In this document: piece after piece, positions 7,584 to 14,508 of the stretch
Numbering within the stretch: position 1 is the stretch's first letter
Layout of the letters: every line of letters begins with the position of its first letter
Assembly: GCA_040391535.1 (NCBI GenBank)
Contig: JBEBXQ010000116.1
Coordinates: forward strand, 1 to 15,804
Source of the DNA: JBEBXQ01 sp040391535
Lineage (GTDB): Bacteria > Bacteroidota > Bacteroidia > Cytophagales > Spirosomataceae
DNA: 15,804 bases
Direction: 5' to 3'
Notes under the pieces: generated by a model
Databases searched by the model: none
What the model saw: the letters and a program-made list of their open reading frames with translations, nothing else
Told to the model about the DNA's origin: nothing
Position numbers and translations under genes: made by a program

Positions 7584-8621
7584 ATGTCTTTAAAAACCCT
7601 TAATGTCGGCCTGATTGGTTTTGGATTGTCCGGCAGGTATTTTCATGCACCGTTTTTAGCGGTTAATCCGGGTTTCCGGTTAAAAAAGGTAATGGAGCGC
7701 TCCAAAAATGAGGCGCAGAATTTTAATCCGGAAATAGAAAATGCCCGCACGCTGGACGATTTGCTGAATGATGAGTCCGTTGACCTCGTTTTTGTGTGTA
7801 CACCCAATGACACGCACTATGACTATGCCAGGAAAGCACTGGAAAAAGGTAAACACGTAGTGATTGAAAAGCCTTTTGCCAACACCGAAGCGGAAGCCCG
7901 TGAACTGACGGAGCTGGCGGCTTCAAAGGGGTTAATCCTTACAGCGTATCAAAACCGCCGCTGGGATTCGGATTTCCTGACCCTGAAAAAACTTATTGAC
8001 GAGGGTAAACTGGGTGATGTTGTAGAATTTGAGAGTCGTTATGATCGTTACCGCCCTGATATTCAATCCGGCACATGGAAGGAACAGTCGGGTCTGGGAT
8101 ATGGTAATTTATACAATCTGGGTCCGCACCTGCTGGATCAGGCACTGGTCCTTTTCGGTACTCCTGAAACCATTACCGCGGATATCCGGACGGTGCGCCC
8201 CGAAAGCTCCATTGATGATTATTTCGCCATTACTTTAACTTATCCCGACAAGCTGGTTACTGTAAAATCAAGCCTGTTGATTTACCACAATTTCCCCCGG
8301 TATACCATTCACGGGAGTAAGGGAAGTTTTGTGAAAGGGGGGCTGGATGTGCAGGAAGAAACATTGCGCAAAGATATACTGCCGGAAGGCGACAACTGGG
8401 GCCTGGAGCCTGAAGATCGCTGGGGTACCCTGTACAGTGATGATTATACCGGAATTGTGAAAAGTGAATCAGGGAACTATCAGCCCTTCTATCAGAATGT
8501 TTATGACGCTATTGTGCATGGAACAGAGCTGATCGTTAAACCAGAAGAAATACTGCGTACAACCCGGGCCATTGATCTGGCATTGCAAAGCAGTAATGAA
8601 AAGCGGGCAGTGCCGTTTTAA
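7584..8621 (+). CDS. Gfo/Idh/MocA-family NAD(P)-dependent oxidoreductase
   Basis: Cytoplasmic dehydrogenase of the Gfo/Idh/MocA family, closest in pattern to the scyllo-inositol dehydrogenase/YdgJ-like branch. The N-terminal Rossmann fold shows GLIGFGLSGRYFHAPF (9-24) with the dinucleotide-binding GxGxxG, VFVCTPNDTHYDYA (69-82), and the family's EKP triad at 95-97, whose Lys96 is the expected catalytic residue. The C-terminal domain has NRRWDSDF (124-131) and the GPHLLDQ stretch (180-186), with His182 the likely second catalytic residue. At 345 residues the length is typical. Substrate is probably a sugar, inositol or derivative; it cannot be fixed from the sequence. The gene lies 25 bp after the Hsp20-like gene and is followed by a bidirectional terminator. 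Confidence 0.94.
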   Translation: MSLKTLNVGLIGFGLSGRYFHAPFLAVNPGFRLKKVMERSKNEAQNFNPEIENARTLDDLLNDESVDLVFVCTPNDTHYDYARKALEKGKHVVIEKPFANTEAEARELTELAASKGLILTAYQNRRWDSDFLTLKKLIDEGKLGDVVEFESRYDRYRPDIQSGTWKEQSGLGYGNLYNLGPHLLDQALVLFGTPETITADIRTVRPESSIDDYFAITLTYPDKLVTVKSSLLIYHNFPRYTIHGSKGSFVKGGLDVQEETLRKDILPEGDNWGLEPEDRWGTLYSDDYTGIVKSESGNYQPFYQNVYDAIVHGTELIVKPEEILRTTRAIDLALQSSNEKRAVPF

Positions 8622-8643
8622 TAAAGTTTTGAAAATGAATGAT

Positions 8644-8679
8644 AAAAGGCTTGTCTCTCTTTTATGGGACAAGCCTTTT
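8644..8679. terminator. Bidirectional terminator between convergent genes
   Basis: A perfect 12-bp stem, AAAAGGCTTGTC (8644-8655) and GACAAGCCTTTT (8668-8679), has a 12-base loop. The A-run on one side and T-run on the other make it work in both directions. It sits 22 bases past the oxidoreductase stop and 45 bases past the stop of the convergent acyltransferase. Confidence 0.88.
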
Positions 8680-8724
8680 ATGTTCTTTCTGTAGGTTGCT
8701 TTCCGTAAATCGTTACACCGGAGC

Positions 8725-9609
8725 TTAATTGAACTTCCACCGGTCATGCGACCAGAGCCACAGCGAAGGGTCCTGATTGATCGTTTGTTCCAGTCTGGAG
8801 TAATAGTTTTGCATCAGGCTTTCGTCATCTCCGCATACTTTTTCAGCAAGCAGGTTAAATTCAAACTGATAGGCGTTGTCGCTCGTTTTGGTTACATGGG
8901 CATAGACAACTGCTGCATTCCGCTTTTGCGCCAGCCGTAAAGCCCCGCATTGAATAGAAGTCAGCTCATTATACAAAAATACTTTTTCCTTGCTTTCCTG
9001 CTGAGGGCGCTGATCGGCAATCATTACATAAATAGCAGGCTGGTTAGCAGGGCGGCTCAGAATGGCTTTGTACCAGTTTTGTTTGGGGATCAGTGTTGTT
9101 CCATGCTTTTTTCTCATTTTCAGCATCATTGAATCCAGAGATTTATTGGAAATGGGAGAATATGCGGCCAGTACGGGCACTTCCAGGTGCAACGGAAGTG
9201 CCTGCAGGTATTCCCAGTTTCCTACATGTGAAGCCAGTAAAATGACTTCTTGTTTTTGACTGAGCAAGTGCTCAATAACCTCCATGTTTTTGAATTTTAC
9301 CAGTCGTTCCAGATTTTTTGTGCTGGTGTTGGCCAGTAAAAAGGGCTCAATAAAGAGATTACTCAGGTGCTGGTAATAACATTTCAATAAGGATTTTCTG
9401 CCTTTATCAGACAAGTGGGGAAAAGCCTTCTCCAGATTTTTCAGAATAATTTTTCTCCTGTACGGCCAGAACTGTGTAAAAATGACATAGGGAATCAGCC
9501 GCAGCGATCTGAAAAAAGCCAGCAAAAACCGGAAGCGGAACGGGCCGGAGAAAACTCCAGGGGTGCCGGGTAGTGAAAATGGGAATGATTCCCTGATAAA
9601 TGTAATCAT
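8725..9609 (-). CDS. LpxL/HtrB-like lysophospholipid or lipid A acyltransferase
   Basis: Inner-membrane acyltransferase of the bacterial lipid A acyltransferase family (LpxL/HtrB/MsbB), which moves an acyl chain onto lipid A precursors or other lipids at the cytoplasmic face. Visible signatures are an N-terminal membrane-associating region, YRRKIILKNLEKAFP (50-64), the catalytic HxxxxE motif in SHVGNWE (His128, Glu133), MIADQRP (196-202), and a C-terminal WLWSHDRWK (284-292). The length of 294 is normal for the family. The first about 28 residues do not look like the usual hydrophobic N-terminus. The start ATG overlaps the stop of the preceding repeat-protein gene by 4 bp (ATGA), so translation of the two is probably coupled. 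This places lipid remodelling inside the sigma/FecR operon. The exact acceptor is unknown; ornithine or amino-lipid acylation is an alternative. Confidence 0.88.
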   Translation of the reverse strand: MITFIRESFPFSLPGTPGVFSGPFRFRFLLAFFRSLRLIPYVIFTQFWPYRRKIILKNLEKAFPHLSDKGRKSLLKCYYQHLSNLFIEPFLLANTSTKNLERLVKFKNMEVIEHLLSQKQEVILLASHVGNWEYLQALPLHLEVPVLAAYSPISNKSLDSMMLKMRKKHGTTLIPKQNWYKAILSRPANQPAIYVMIADQRPQQESKEKVFLYNELTSIQCGALRLAQKRNAAVVYAHVTKTSDNAYQFEFNLLAEKVCGDDESLMQNYYSRLEQTINQDPSLWLWSHDRWKFN

Positions 9610-10694
9610 AAATGAAATTGAATACCCGCACTATAACCAAAATGGACGCTTTGCCAATTATCATCTCTGTATTTTTTCCAGAGATGTTTCCTGGAGAAAT
9701 AATCGTATTCCTGATCTGACTCATAAAATACCATATTCAGGCTGGGTCCTCCGTATATTTCCAGACGATTCCCTACTTTAAGTGAAGGTAATATACGCAA
9801 GATTCCTTTATTGTAGCTGATACCTTTGAAATTAAGAAGACTCTGACTGGCCACTTCCCCTCTGATCCGGAACTGATTAAAGACCGGCAGATTAGCACCT
9901 ATCCCTCCTTCAAAACCATACAGGCCATCGGATTGTTTATCAAAGTTATAACCAATTCCCAGAATTCCATATAATACGCGCCCGCCGGAGCGGAAAACCG
10001 TTAACGCTGTATTGGTTTCGTCTATGGATAAGCCCAGTGATTTTTCGCCGTTTTTAATGATGTTGATGATGCCGATAGGGTAATCGGATTCTTCAGCAAT
10101 ATTAATCAGGCCGGCAATCTGCACGCCTTTTACCTTTTGTGCAATGTTCATAAATCCGGAAATCTGTGTATTGACTTCACGGGCATTATTGAGGAAGCCG
10201 GCGATCTGAACACCTTTGATATTTCCCGTGTTGATATTACTGAACCCGGCTATCTGTGCGCCTTCCGCCTGTTGGGTAAGGTTAGCAAAACCCGCCAGCT
10301 GGGTTTGGGCGGTATCGGTTTTGTTCATAAATCCGGCTATTTGTATGCCGTCAGCCCTGTTGCGGGTCATATTAGCGAACCCCGCAATCTGTGCACCTTT
10401 GGAGTTATTCCCGGTATAATTAAAAACACCGCTGATCTGCGTCCCTGAAGCATTTCCGGTGACAATGGTCGCGGCACCCGCCAGGGCCATTCCGGTTTCG
10501 TTTCTGGAAATACCTGAAATGGCATGCAGCGAAAACCGGTTCGTATATTCAGCTGCCTTGGTACCATTGCTGCTGATGGGGTATACCAGGCCGACATGAA
10601 AATTGCGTACCGAGTCGGCCTCCTGCATAGCAGCGGCCGGCTTAATGAACGCCAGAAAGAAACAGATAAGCACCAGAGGAAAATGATTTTTCAT
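9606..10694 (-). CDS. Exported repeat protein with GxQIAGFxN repeats
   Basis: A 362-residue protein with a signal peptide (about 1-22, AAA before the cut) and no lipobox. Residues about 84-205 hold eight imperfect repeats of 14-16 residues built on G-x-Q-I-A-G-F-x-N, for example GAQIAGFANMTRNRAD and GVQIAGFLNNAREV. A closing segment, IGIINIIKNGEKSLGL, leads into a C-terminal region of about 140 residues with alternating hydrophobic strands and many Gly and aromatic residues, including LYGILGIGYNF and IYGGPSLNMVF. That suggests an outer-membrane or surface beta structure. The repeat style resembles the LA_2272-type surface repeats known from Leptospira and Bacteroidota; this is from memory and untested. 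Repeats, pre-repeat region and C-terminus all align with the preceding STN-domain protein, so the two are paralogues. It has its own candidate promoter and is coupled to the acyltransferase. Confidence 0.85.
   Translation of the reverse strand: MKNHFPLVLICFFLAFIKPAAAMQEADSVRNFHVGLVYPISSNGTKAAEYTNRFSLHAISGISRNETGMALAGAATIVTGNASGTQISGVFNYTGNNSKGAQIAGFANMTRNRADGIQIAGFMNKTDTAQTQLAGFANLTQQAEGAQIAGFSNINTGNIKGVQIAGFLNNAREVNTQISGFMNIAQKVKGVQIAGLINIAEESDYPIGIINIIKNGEKSLGLSIDETNTALTVFRSGGRVLYGILGIGYNFDKQSDGLYGFEGGIGANLPVFNQFRIRGEVASQSLLNFKGISYNKGILRILPSLKVGNRLEIYGGPSLNMVFYESDQEYDYFSRKHLWKKYRDDNWQSVHFGYSAGIQFHL
10080..10445 (-). repeat. Coding repeat array in the shorter repeat protein
   Basis: About eight consecutive units of 42-48 bp encode G/T-x-Q-I/L-A/S-G-F-x-N motifs (residues about 84-205). 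The first two units and the fifth are 16 residues; the others are 14-15, so the register is looser than in the paralogue. Divergence between units is high at DNA level, which suggests old duplication rather than recent slippage. Confidence 0.75.
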
Positions 10695-10780
10695 GACTAA
10701 TAAATTGTTGTTGGTTGAATACTATACAAGGGACTGGCTGTCCGGAAACAGAACTGGTTTTTGCCGCCCGTTGCAGTATT

Positions 10781-10806
10781 GACAACTGATGAAACCTTTA
10801 CCCTGA
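10781..10806 (-). promoter_or_regulatory. Candidate sigma-dependent promoter element of the second repeat gene
   Basis: Read on the - strand, TCAGGGTAA is followed after exactly 11 bases by GTTGTC, with an A-rich run just before it. The same two boxes with identical spacing lie upstream of the sigma gene (14218-14243). The element is 87 bases upstream of the repeat-protein start and within the 128-bp gap after the STN gene, so it would give the repeat gene and acyltransferase an additional promoter. Shared boxes are seen; recognition by the encoded sigma factor is inferred. Confidence 0.6.
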
Positions 10807-10822
10807 TTTTTTCTGAAAAAAA

Positions 10823-12598
10823 TTAATAGACCTGATTCCGTCTGTAATACCAGCTGATGCCTGCCAGCCAGCCGATCCACAGTGTTTTGTCGTCGTTAAG
10901 CATCAGTTTGCGGTGAAGTGCGTCAGGGAACGAAGAGGTATCGGGTTTTTCTGTAAGCAGAAAAGTAAGAGAAGGCCCTGCAAAAAAGGCGATCTGCCTG
11001 TTGAGGTATAAATTGAATGGAGTATGAAGGCGAAGTAATGCCTGCGGATCTGTCCAGCGGTGCTGCTTAATGCCCAGTTGCATGATTTCCACCTGAAGTC
11101 CGGTTTTTTCTCCCCATTGCCAGTCGGTTCCCAGGCCCCATCCCCATATAAAGCGCGTGTGACTATGCGAAGGATGGAGCCCGGCACTAAGGATGGAATA
11201 TAATTTCCTCGTTCCGGTTTTCCATCCGAGATTAAATAGAGCAAGATCAGATGAAGACAGGGAAAAGTGCGGCTGCCCGTTTTTAATGAAGTTCAGAATA
11301 CCCAGGCTATAGCCTTCTGAATGTTCCGCACGGTTGACAATTCCCAGCTGAAAACCTTTCAGTGTTCCGGCTGCATTAAAAGGAGCAAGCTGAAAGCCCT
11401 GAAAATGGTTTCTGGTATAGTTGAAAAGCCCTGAAATCTGTATTCCGGAGAAATGTTGTCTGTTGAAACTGGAAATACCGGCCAGCTGAATTCCTCTGCC
11501 GCCATGACGCGCCATATTCACCGCTCCGGCAGCCTGTATACCCCTGAAGCTGCTGTCAGCTTTATTCCAGACACCGGCCATCTGGATACCTTTCATCGTA
11601 TTTCCGGCAATGTTGCTGAAACCAGCCGCCTGTACGCCGTAGACAGAATCCTGTACAGCATTATGAAACCCTGCTAATTGCACACCCCGGCTTTTTCCTG
11701 CCACCAGATTAAACAGACCGGCAGCCTGTACATACCGGACATCATTTTTGGAAATATTGAAAACACCTGCTAATTCTACGCCGTTAGTACCGGCTGTGTA
11801 GCCGCCGATCAGATTGAGCGATACTTTATTGACGATCTGAGAAGCCATTTTACCATGTGTTCCCAAGCCGGGTGTCAGAGAAGCCTGGTAAGGCAGATTG
11901 ACGAAAAAACGGCCGAGGTTCTGGCTGGTCATGCGGAGGCGCGAGGAAACCAGTAAATTCATGAGGAAATTACGGTATCCGGGTGTATTGGTAATGACCA
12001 CACCTTCCAGGTCAATGGTTTTCGGGTTCAGGAAAAATTCAGTGTCCTGCTGAAATGGATTGATAACCAGCAGTGTAGTGTCCTGATAACCTATTTTACT
12101 GATCGTAATTTCCTGGGGTAAAGCCGGGTCTTTAAGCCTGAGCCGGAATCGCCCCTGCTCATCCGATAAACTGGAAACCAGGAGGTTTCTGGAATAGACC
12201 GAGGCATAATCAACCGGTAGCTTTGTTTCGTTATCGGTCAGCTTCCCGGAGATGACCAGTTGTTTTTCTGTATGGATAGCAGGAAGCAGGATAATATAAT
12301 TGGCTGACACTTTGTACCGGATATGGCCTGCAAACAGCTGGTCCAGAAGAGAGCGCACCGTTTTCTTTTCAGCTGAAAGTGTAACCAGACTGTCTTTCCG
12401 GATCACATTGGATCCATAAGAAAAATAAAAATTCCCCTGATCGCTGATCTGCTGTAAAACCTCTGCAAGCGGTTGGCGTGTCACAGCAATCGTAACCGGT
12501 TTATCAAGAAGGGATTGGGCACTGACAGATAGCAGGGACCCCAGAAAGCATCCCTGAATAATAACAACTATCTTTAAAAATGGGAATTTCAGATTCAT
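10823..12598 (-). CDS. STN and CarboxypepD_reg-like domain protein with 16-residue surface repeats
   Basis: A 591-residue exported protein. In order: signal peptide (about 1-27, ending VSA), an STN (secretin/TonB N-terminal) domain (about 33-105, including PLAEVLQQISDQGNFYFSY and TVRSLLDQLFAG), a CarboxypepD_reg-like Ig-type domain (about 113-198, including GKLTDNETKLPV and ISKIGYQDTTL), a linker, then eleven repeats (273-436), six of them in a row exactly 16 residues long with consensus GIQxAGxxN, and a 150-residue C-terminal beta-like region. It directly follows FecR with a 15-bp gap. In FecIRA-type systems the STN domain of a TonB-dependent receptor contacts the periplasmic end of FecR; here the STN domain is present but the TonB plug and 22-strand barrel are not. 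I infer a sensor or transducer that feeds envelope information to FecR. Residues 230-591 are paralogous to the next gene. Confidence 0.88.
   Translation of the reverse strand: MNLKFPFLKIVVIIQGCFLGSLLSVSAQSLLDKPVTIAVTRQPLAEVLQQISDQGNFYFSYGSNVIRKDSLVTLSAEKKTVRSLLDQLFAGHIRYKVSANYIILLPAIHTEKQLVISGKLTDNETKLPVDYASVYSRNLLVSSLSDEQGRFRLRLKDPALPQEITISKIGYQDTTLLVINPFQQDTEFFLNPKTIDLEGVVITNTPGYRNFLMNLLVSSRLRMTSQNLGRFFVNLPYQASLTPGLGTHGKMASQIVNKVSLNLIGGYTAGTNGVELAGVFNISKNDVRYVQAAGLFNLVAGKSRGVQLAGFHNAVQDSVYGVQAAGFSNIAGNTMKGIQMAGVWNKADSSFRGIQAAGAVNMARHGGRGIQLAGISSFNRQHFSGIQISGLFNYTRNHFQGFQLAPFNAAGTLKGFQLGIVNRAEHSEGYSLGILNFIKNGQPHFSLSSSDLALFNLGWKTGTRKLYSILSAGLHPSHSHTRFIWGWGLGTDWQWGEKTGLQVEIMQLGIKQHRWTDPQALLRLHTPFNLYLNRQIAFFAGPSLTFLLTEKPDTSSFPDALHRKLMLNDDKTLWIGWLAGISWYYRRNQVY
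11291..11782 (-). repeat. Coding 48-bp repeat array in the STN-domain protein
   Basis: Eleven tandem units encode residues 273-436. Units such as GVQAAGFSNIAGNTMK, GIQMAGVWNKADSSFR and GIQAAGAVNMARHGGR are each exactly 16 residues; the last few shorten to 14 (GFQLAPFNAAGTLK, GFQLGIVNRAEHSE) before a closing SLGILNFIKNG. The Gly at position 1, Gln at 3, Gly at 6 and Asn at 9 are the most fixed. The regular period suggests a repeating beta-turn-beta structure. Confidence 0.8.
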
Positions 12599-12613
12599 CC
12601 CGGAAAGTTAGCG

Positions 12614-13591
12614 CTATTTCAAAAATATCGTATCGTTTTTGGTATAAGTGGTGGTTCCCATTGTCTGATTGATCACGTCGAGGTTTTCCTGTAATGTCTT
12701 ATGCATCTCAATGACTGTATTGATTGTTTTTTGTTTTAAAGTGTGTTCTGTAATAACAATAGGTGTTCCGTAAGCCTCTTCCAGTAAATTCACCAGGTCA
12801 GCGAGCGGGGTGTCGTCGCAAACGAGACGTTGGGTGAAATAATAAGAATAAAGATCATTCGGTTTCTTTTGTTTGGTCAGCGGTGCTGTTCCCGCAGGGA
12901 TAACAGCCATCTCATCCGGTGCCACTTTGATTTTCTGTGCCGTATTTTTAACTTCCACCAAACCTGTTTCAACAATCACTTCCGTCGTTTTATTGGTGCT
13001 CTTCACATTGAATGAAGTACCCAGAACGGTGATGGTTACGTTATTGACCTGAATAATAAAGGGCCGGGAAGTATCCCTGGCAACTTCAAAAAATGCTTCG
13101 CCTTCCAGTGTTACCTGCCGTTGCCCGGGATCGGCAAAGTCCTTGGCGTAAGTCAATGCCGAATGCCTGTTCAGATGGATTACTGATCCGTCGGGCAGAG
13201 AGTCGGTGAGGGGCTTGTCATGGCTGTTCCGGGTGAGCAATTCCGGTGCTGCCGTCTCTTTATTGAGCAGGAAAACTCCGGCTATACCCAACACCGCAAC
13301 AAAAACAGCTGCGATTCTGAGCCATAAAGCATTACGTCCGGCAGGATGTGCCATAACCGTGGGCTGCCTTTCGGTACGGGATTTAAATCGCTTCCAGGCT
13401 GCGTCTTCATCGACAGGGTTGTGGGTAGCCAGTTTGCGGCTTTCCTCCCATATTTTTTGGAAATGGGTATAATAAGTATGGTTCTGCTGATCTTCCGCCA
13501 GCCATCGTACAACTTCCTGCTGTTCATTTTCAGAGGCTTCCTTCAGCATTACTTTGACAAGCAGGGTATCTATTTTCTCAGATTCATTCAT
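12614..13591 (-). CDS. FecR-family anti-sigma factor
   Basis: Inner-membrane anti-sigma factor that holds or activates its partner sigma factor and receives a periplasmic signal. The cytoplasmic N-terminal part (1-88) has the helical WLAEDQQNHTYYTHFQKIWEE region typical of Bacteroidota FecR proteins. One transmembrane helix spans about 89-109 (LWLRIAAVFVAVLGIAGVFLL). The periplasmic FecR domain (about 130-215) shows LPDGSVIHLNRHSALTYAKDF, VTLEGEAFFEVARD and VTVLGTSFNV-like strands (VTITVLGTSFNV, 185-196). A C-terminal DUF4974/STN-like domain (about 255-323) ends the protein. At 325 residues it is of normal length. Its ATG overlaps the sigma stop by 4 bp, indicating coupled translation and a matched pair. 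Confidence 0.95.
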   Translation of the reverse strand: MNESEKIDTLLVKVMLKEASENEQQEVVRWLAEDQQNHTYYTHFQKIWEESRKLATHNPVDEDAAWKRFKSRTERQPTVMAHPAGRNALWLRIAAVFVAVLGIAGVFLLNKETAAPELLTRNSHDKPLTDSLPDGSVIHLNRHSALTYAKDFADPGQRQVTLEGEAFFEVARDTSRPFIIQVNNVTITVLGTSFNVKSTNKTTEVIVETGLVEVKNTAQKIKVAPDEMAVIPAGTAPLTKQKKPNDLYSYYFTQRLVCDDTPLADLVNLLEEAYGTPIVITEHTLKQKTINTVIEMHKTLQENLDVINQTMGTTTYTKNDTIFLK

Positions 13592-14178
13592 GGTTTCCAG
13601 CAGGTTAACAACAATAAAATGACAGACGCAGGCAGAAAATCAGCAAGTTTGATCCGCAACAGTTTCAGCGCTTTGCCCATTTGATTTTCTATGGTTTTAA
13701 CCGGTAAGTCCAGGCGATCCGCAATTTCCTGATAACGGAGTTCTTCAAAGCGGCTCATCTGGAAGATCGTCCGGCACTTTTCAGGCAATTCATTAAGCGC
13801 TTTCTCCAGTCGTCCTTCCAGCTCCTTTAATTCGAGCTGCTGGCTTGTGTTGTTCACGGCATGTTCTTGTTGCATGGCATAAGACTGATAGGCTTCTCTT
13901 ACTTTCAGATGCTTCAGGTAATTGAGAGATTCATTATAAACCGAGCGGTAGAGATAGCCCGCTATTGATTCTCTGATCAGGATATGTTCCTCTTTTTCCC
14001 AGAGCCTGCAGAAAATGTTCTGTACAATTTCTTCAGCCATAATGGCATCTCTCACAAGGGTGCATGCATAGGAATGCAAGCCCTTAAAATGCTTTTTAAA
14101 TATTTTTTCAAACGCTGCTTCATTGTCGCGGTCGAGCCGGAACGGTGCTGTCTCCATTACAGTCTGGGTTGCTTCCAT
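13588..14178 (-). CDS. ECF RNA polymerase sigma factor (Bacteroidota FecI-like)
   Basis: Group IV sigma factor of the Bacteroidota FecI-like family. The sigma2 region (about 23-67) includes FEKIFKKHFKGLHSYA and AEEIVQNIFCRLWE, the latter being the core polymerase and -10 contact helix. The sigma4 region (about 124-178) has LNELPEKCRTIFQMSRFEELRYQEIADRL and a helix-turn-helix LPVKTIENQMGKALKLLR that reads the -35 box. The C-terminus LPASVILLLLTC is strongly hydrophobic, as is common in this clade. I take the ATG at 14178; a GTG immediately before it (14181) would add one residue, and a Met eight codons later is also possible. FecR overlaps its stop by 4 bp. A bipartite element 40 bases upstream is repeated before another gene of the operon, which suggests autoregulation. 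Confidence 0.95.
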   Translation of the reverse strand: MEATQTVMETAPFRLDRDNEAAFEKIFKKHFKGLHSYACTLVRDAIMAEEIVQNIFCRLWEKEEHILIRESIAGYLYRSVYNESLNYLKHLKVREAYQSYAMQQEHAVNNTSQQLELKELEGRLEKALNELPEKCRTIFQMSRFEELRYQEIADRLDLPVKTIENQMGKALKLLRIKLADFLPASVILLLLTCWKP

Positions 14179-14217
14179 CACAAAGATAAACAGTCCATTA
14201 TCTAATTATATATCCAA

Positions 14218-14243
14218 GACAACCTGAACGGGCCTTACCCTGA
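14218..14243 (-). promoter_or_regulatory. Candidate autoregulated promoter of the sigma/FecR operon
   Basis: On the - strand, TCAGGGTAA, 11 bases, GTTGTC, preceded by an A-rich run. It is identical in both boxes and in spacing to the site at 10781-10806. It ends about 40 bases upstream of the sigma start codon, a fitting distance for an ECF promoter. The GTC of the second box resembles the -10 core of many ECF promoters, and TCAGGG would then sit 17 bases before it. Which bases are the true -35 and -10 is inference. Confidence 0.6.
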
Positions 14244-14425
14244 ATTTTTATCATAATTTTTTTTCAGAAGCAGCAAGATAAATGGCCGGGATCCCGGTGG
14301 CGTGTTTTATCTGAGACGGTGTGTGCTGAAGCAGGAAAATGATATAAATGAAGAGAATGCCTCTGTGCGGGCATGAAAAATGATGATGTAGATGGTGCGG
14401 TTGCTGCGAACGTCCTCAGATAAGC

Positions 14426-14464
14426 AAACCGGACTCTCGTTCTGTTGAAAACAAAGTCCGGCTT
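14426..14464 (-). terminator. Probable terminator of the aminotransferase gene
   Basis: In the - strand transcript, AAGCCGGACT pairs with AGTCCGGTTT over 10 bp (one G.U) around a 19-base loop and runs into TTTGCTT. It lies about 45 bases past the aminotransferase stop. The U-tract is weak and interrupted, so confidence is moderate. Confidence 0.55.
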
Positions 14465-14508
14465 AAAGCTGCATCACGAAAATGATAGGTATGCAGGGCT
14501 ACCTGACG

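Larger units (their letters stand above)
14182..14508. other. 327-bp intergenic region between sigma and aminotransferase genes
   Basis: Both flanking genes are on the - strand. Besides the sigma promoter element and the aminotransferase terminator, it holds an imperfect inverted repeat TTATCTGAGACG (14307-14318) and CGTCCTCAGATAA (14411-14423, one extra C), about 92 bases apart. It also holds a 12-bp palindrome CCGGGATCCCGG (14286-14297). No coding frame longer than a dozen codons with plausible composition is visible. Confidence 0.4.

Noticed and set aside
9407..9724. Alternative - strand frame over the junction of the repeat-protein and acyltransferase genes, considered as a missed N-terminus of the acyltransferase
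   Set aside because: It shows no acyltransferase motifs, while the annotated frame carries YRRK..NLEKAFP and the HxxxxE motif with a clean ATGA overlap.
10080..11782. Regularly spaced repeats considered as a CRISPR or tandem-repeat array
   Set aside because: The periodicity is at protein level within two open reading frames; DNA units are divergent and there are no identical repeats with unique spacers.
14181..14188. TATCTTTG on the - strand, a perfect TAnnTTTG housekeeping -7 box at the sigma gene start
   Set aside because: It touches the start codon, leaving no room for a transcription start before the ATG, and there is no TTG box at the usual distance. The shared bipartite element upstream is a better promoter candidate.
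14286..14297. Palindrome CCGGGATCCCGG
   Set aside because: Short palindrome with no second copy, no link to a start codon and no T-run; no function can be supported.
66..14384. 14-base direct repeat GCATGAAAAATGAT at 66-79 and 14371-14384
   Set aside because: A 14-mer match somewhere in a 15.8-kb window is expected about by chance, and flanking bases do not match.
14349..14384. Short ORF starting at ATGAAGAGAATG in the intergenic region
   Set aside because: Only about 11 codons, no ribosome-binding context and no recognisable pattern.
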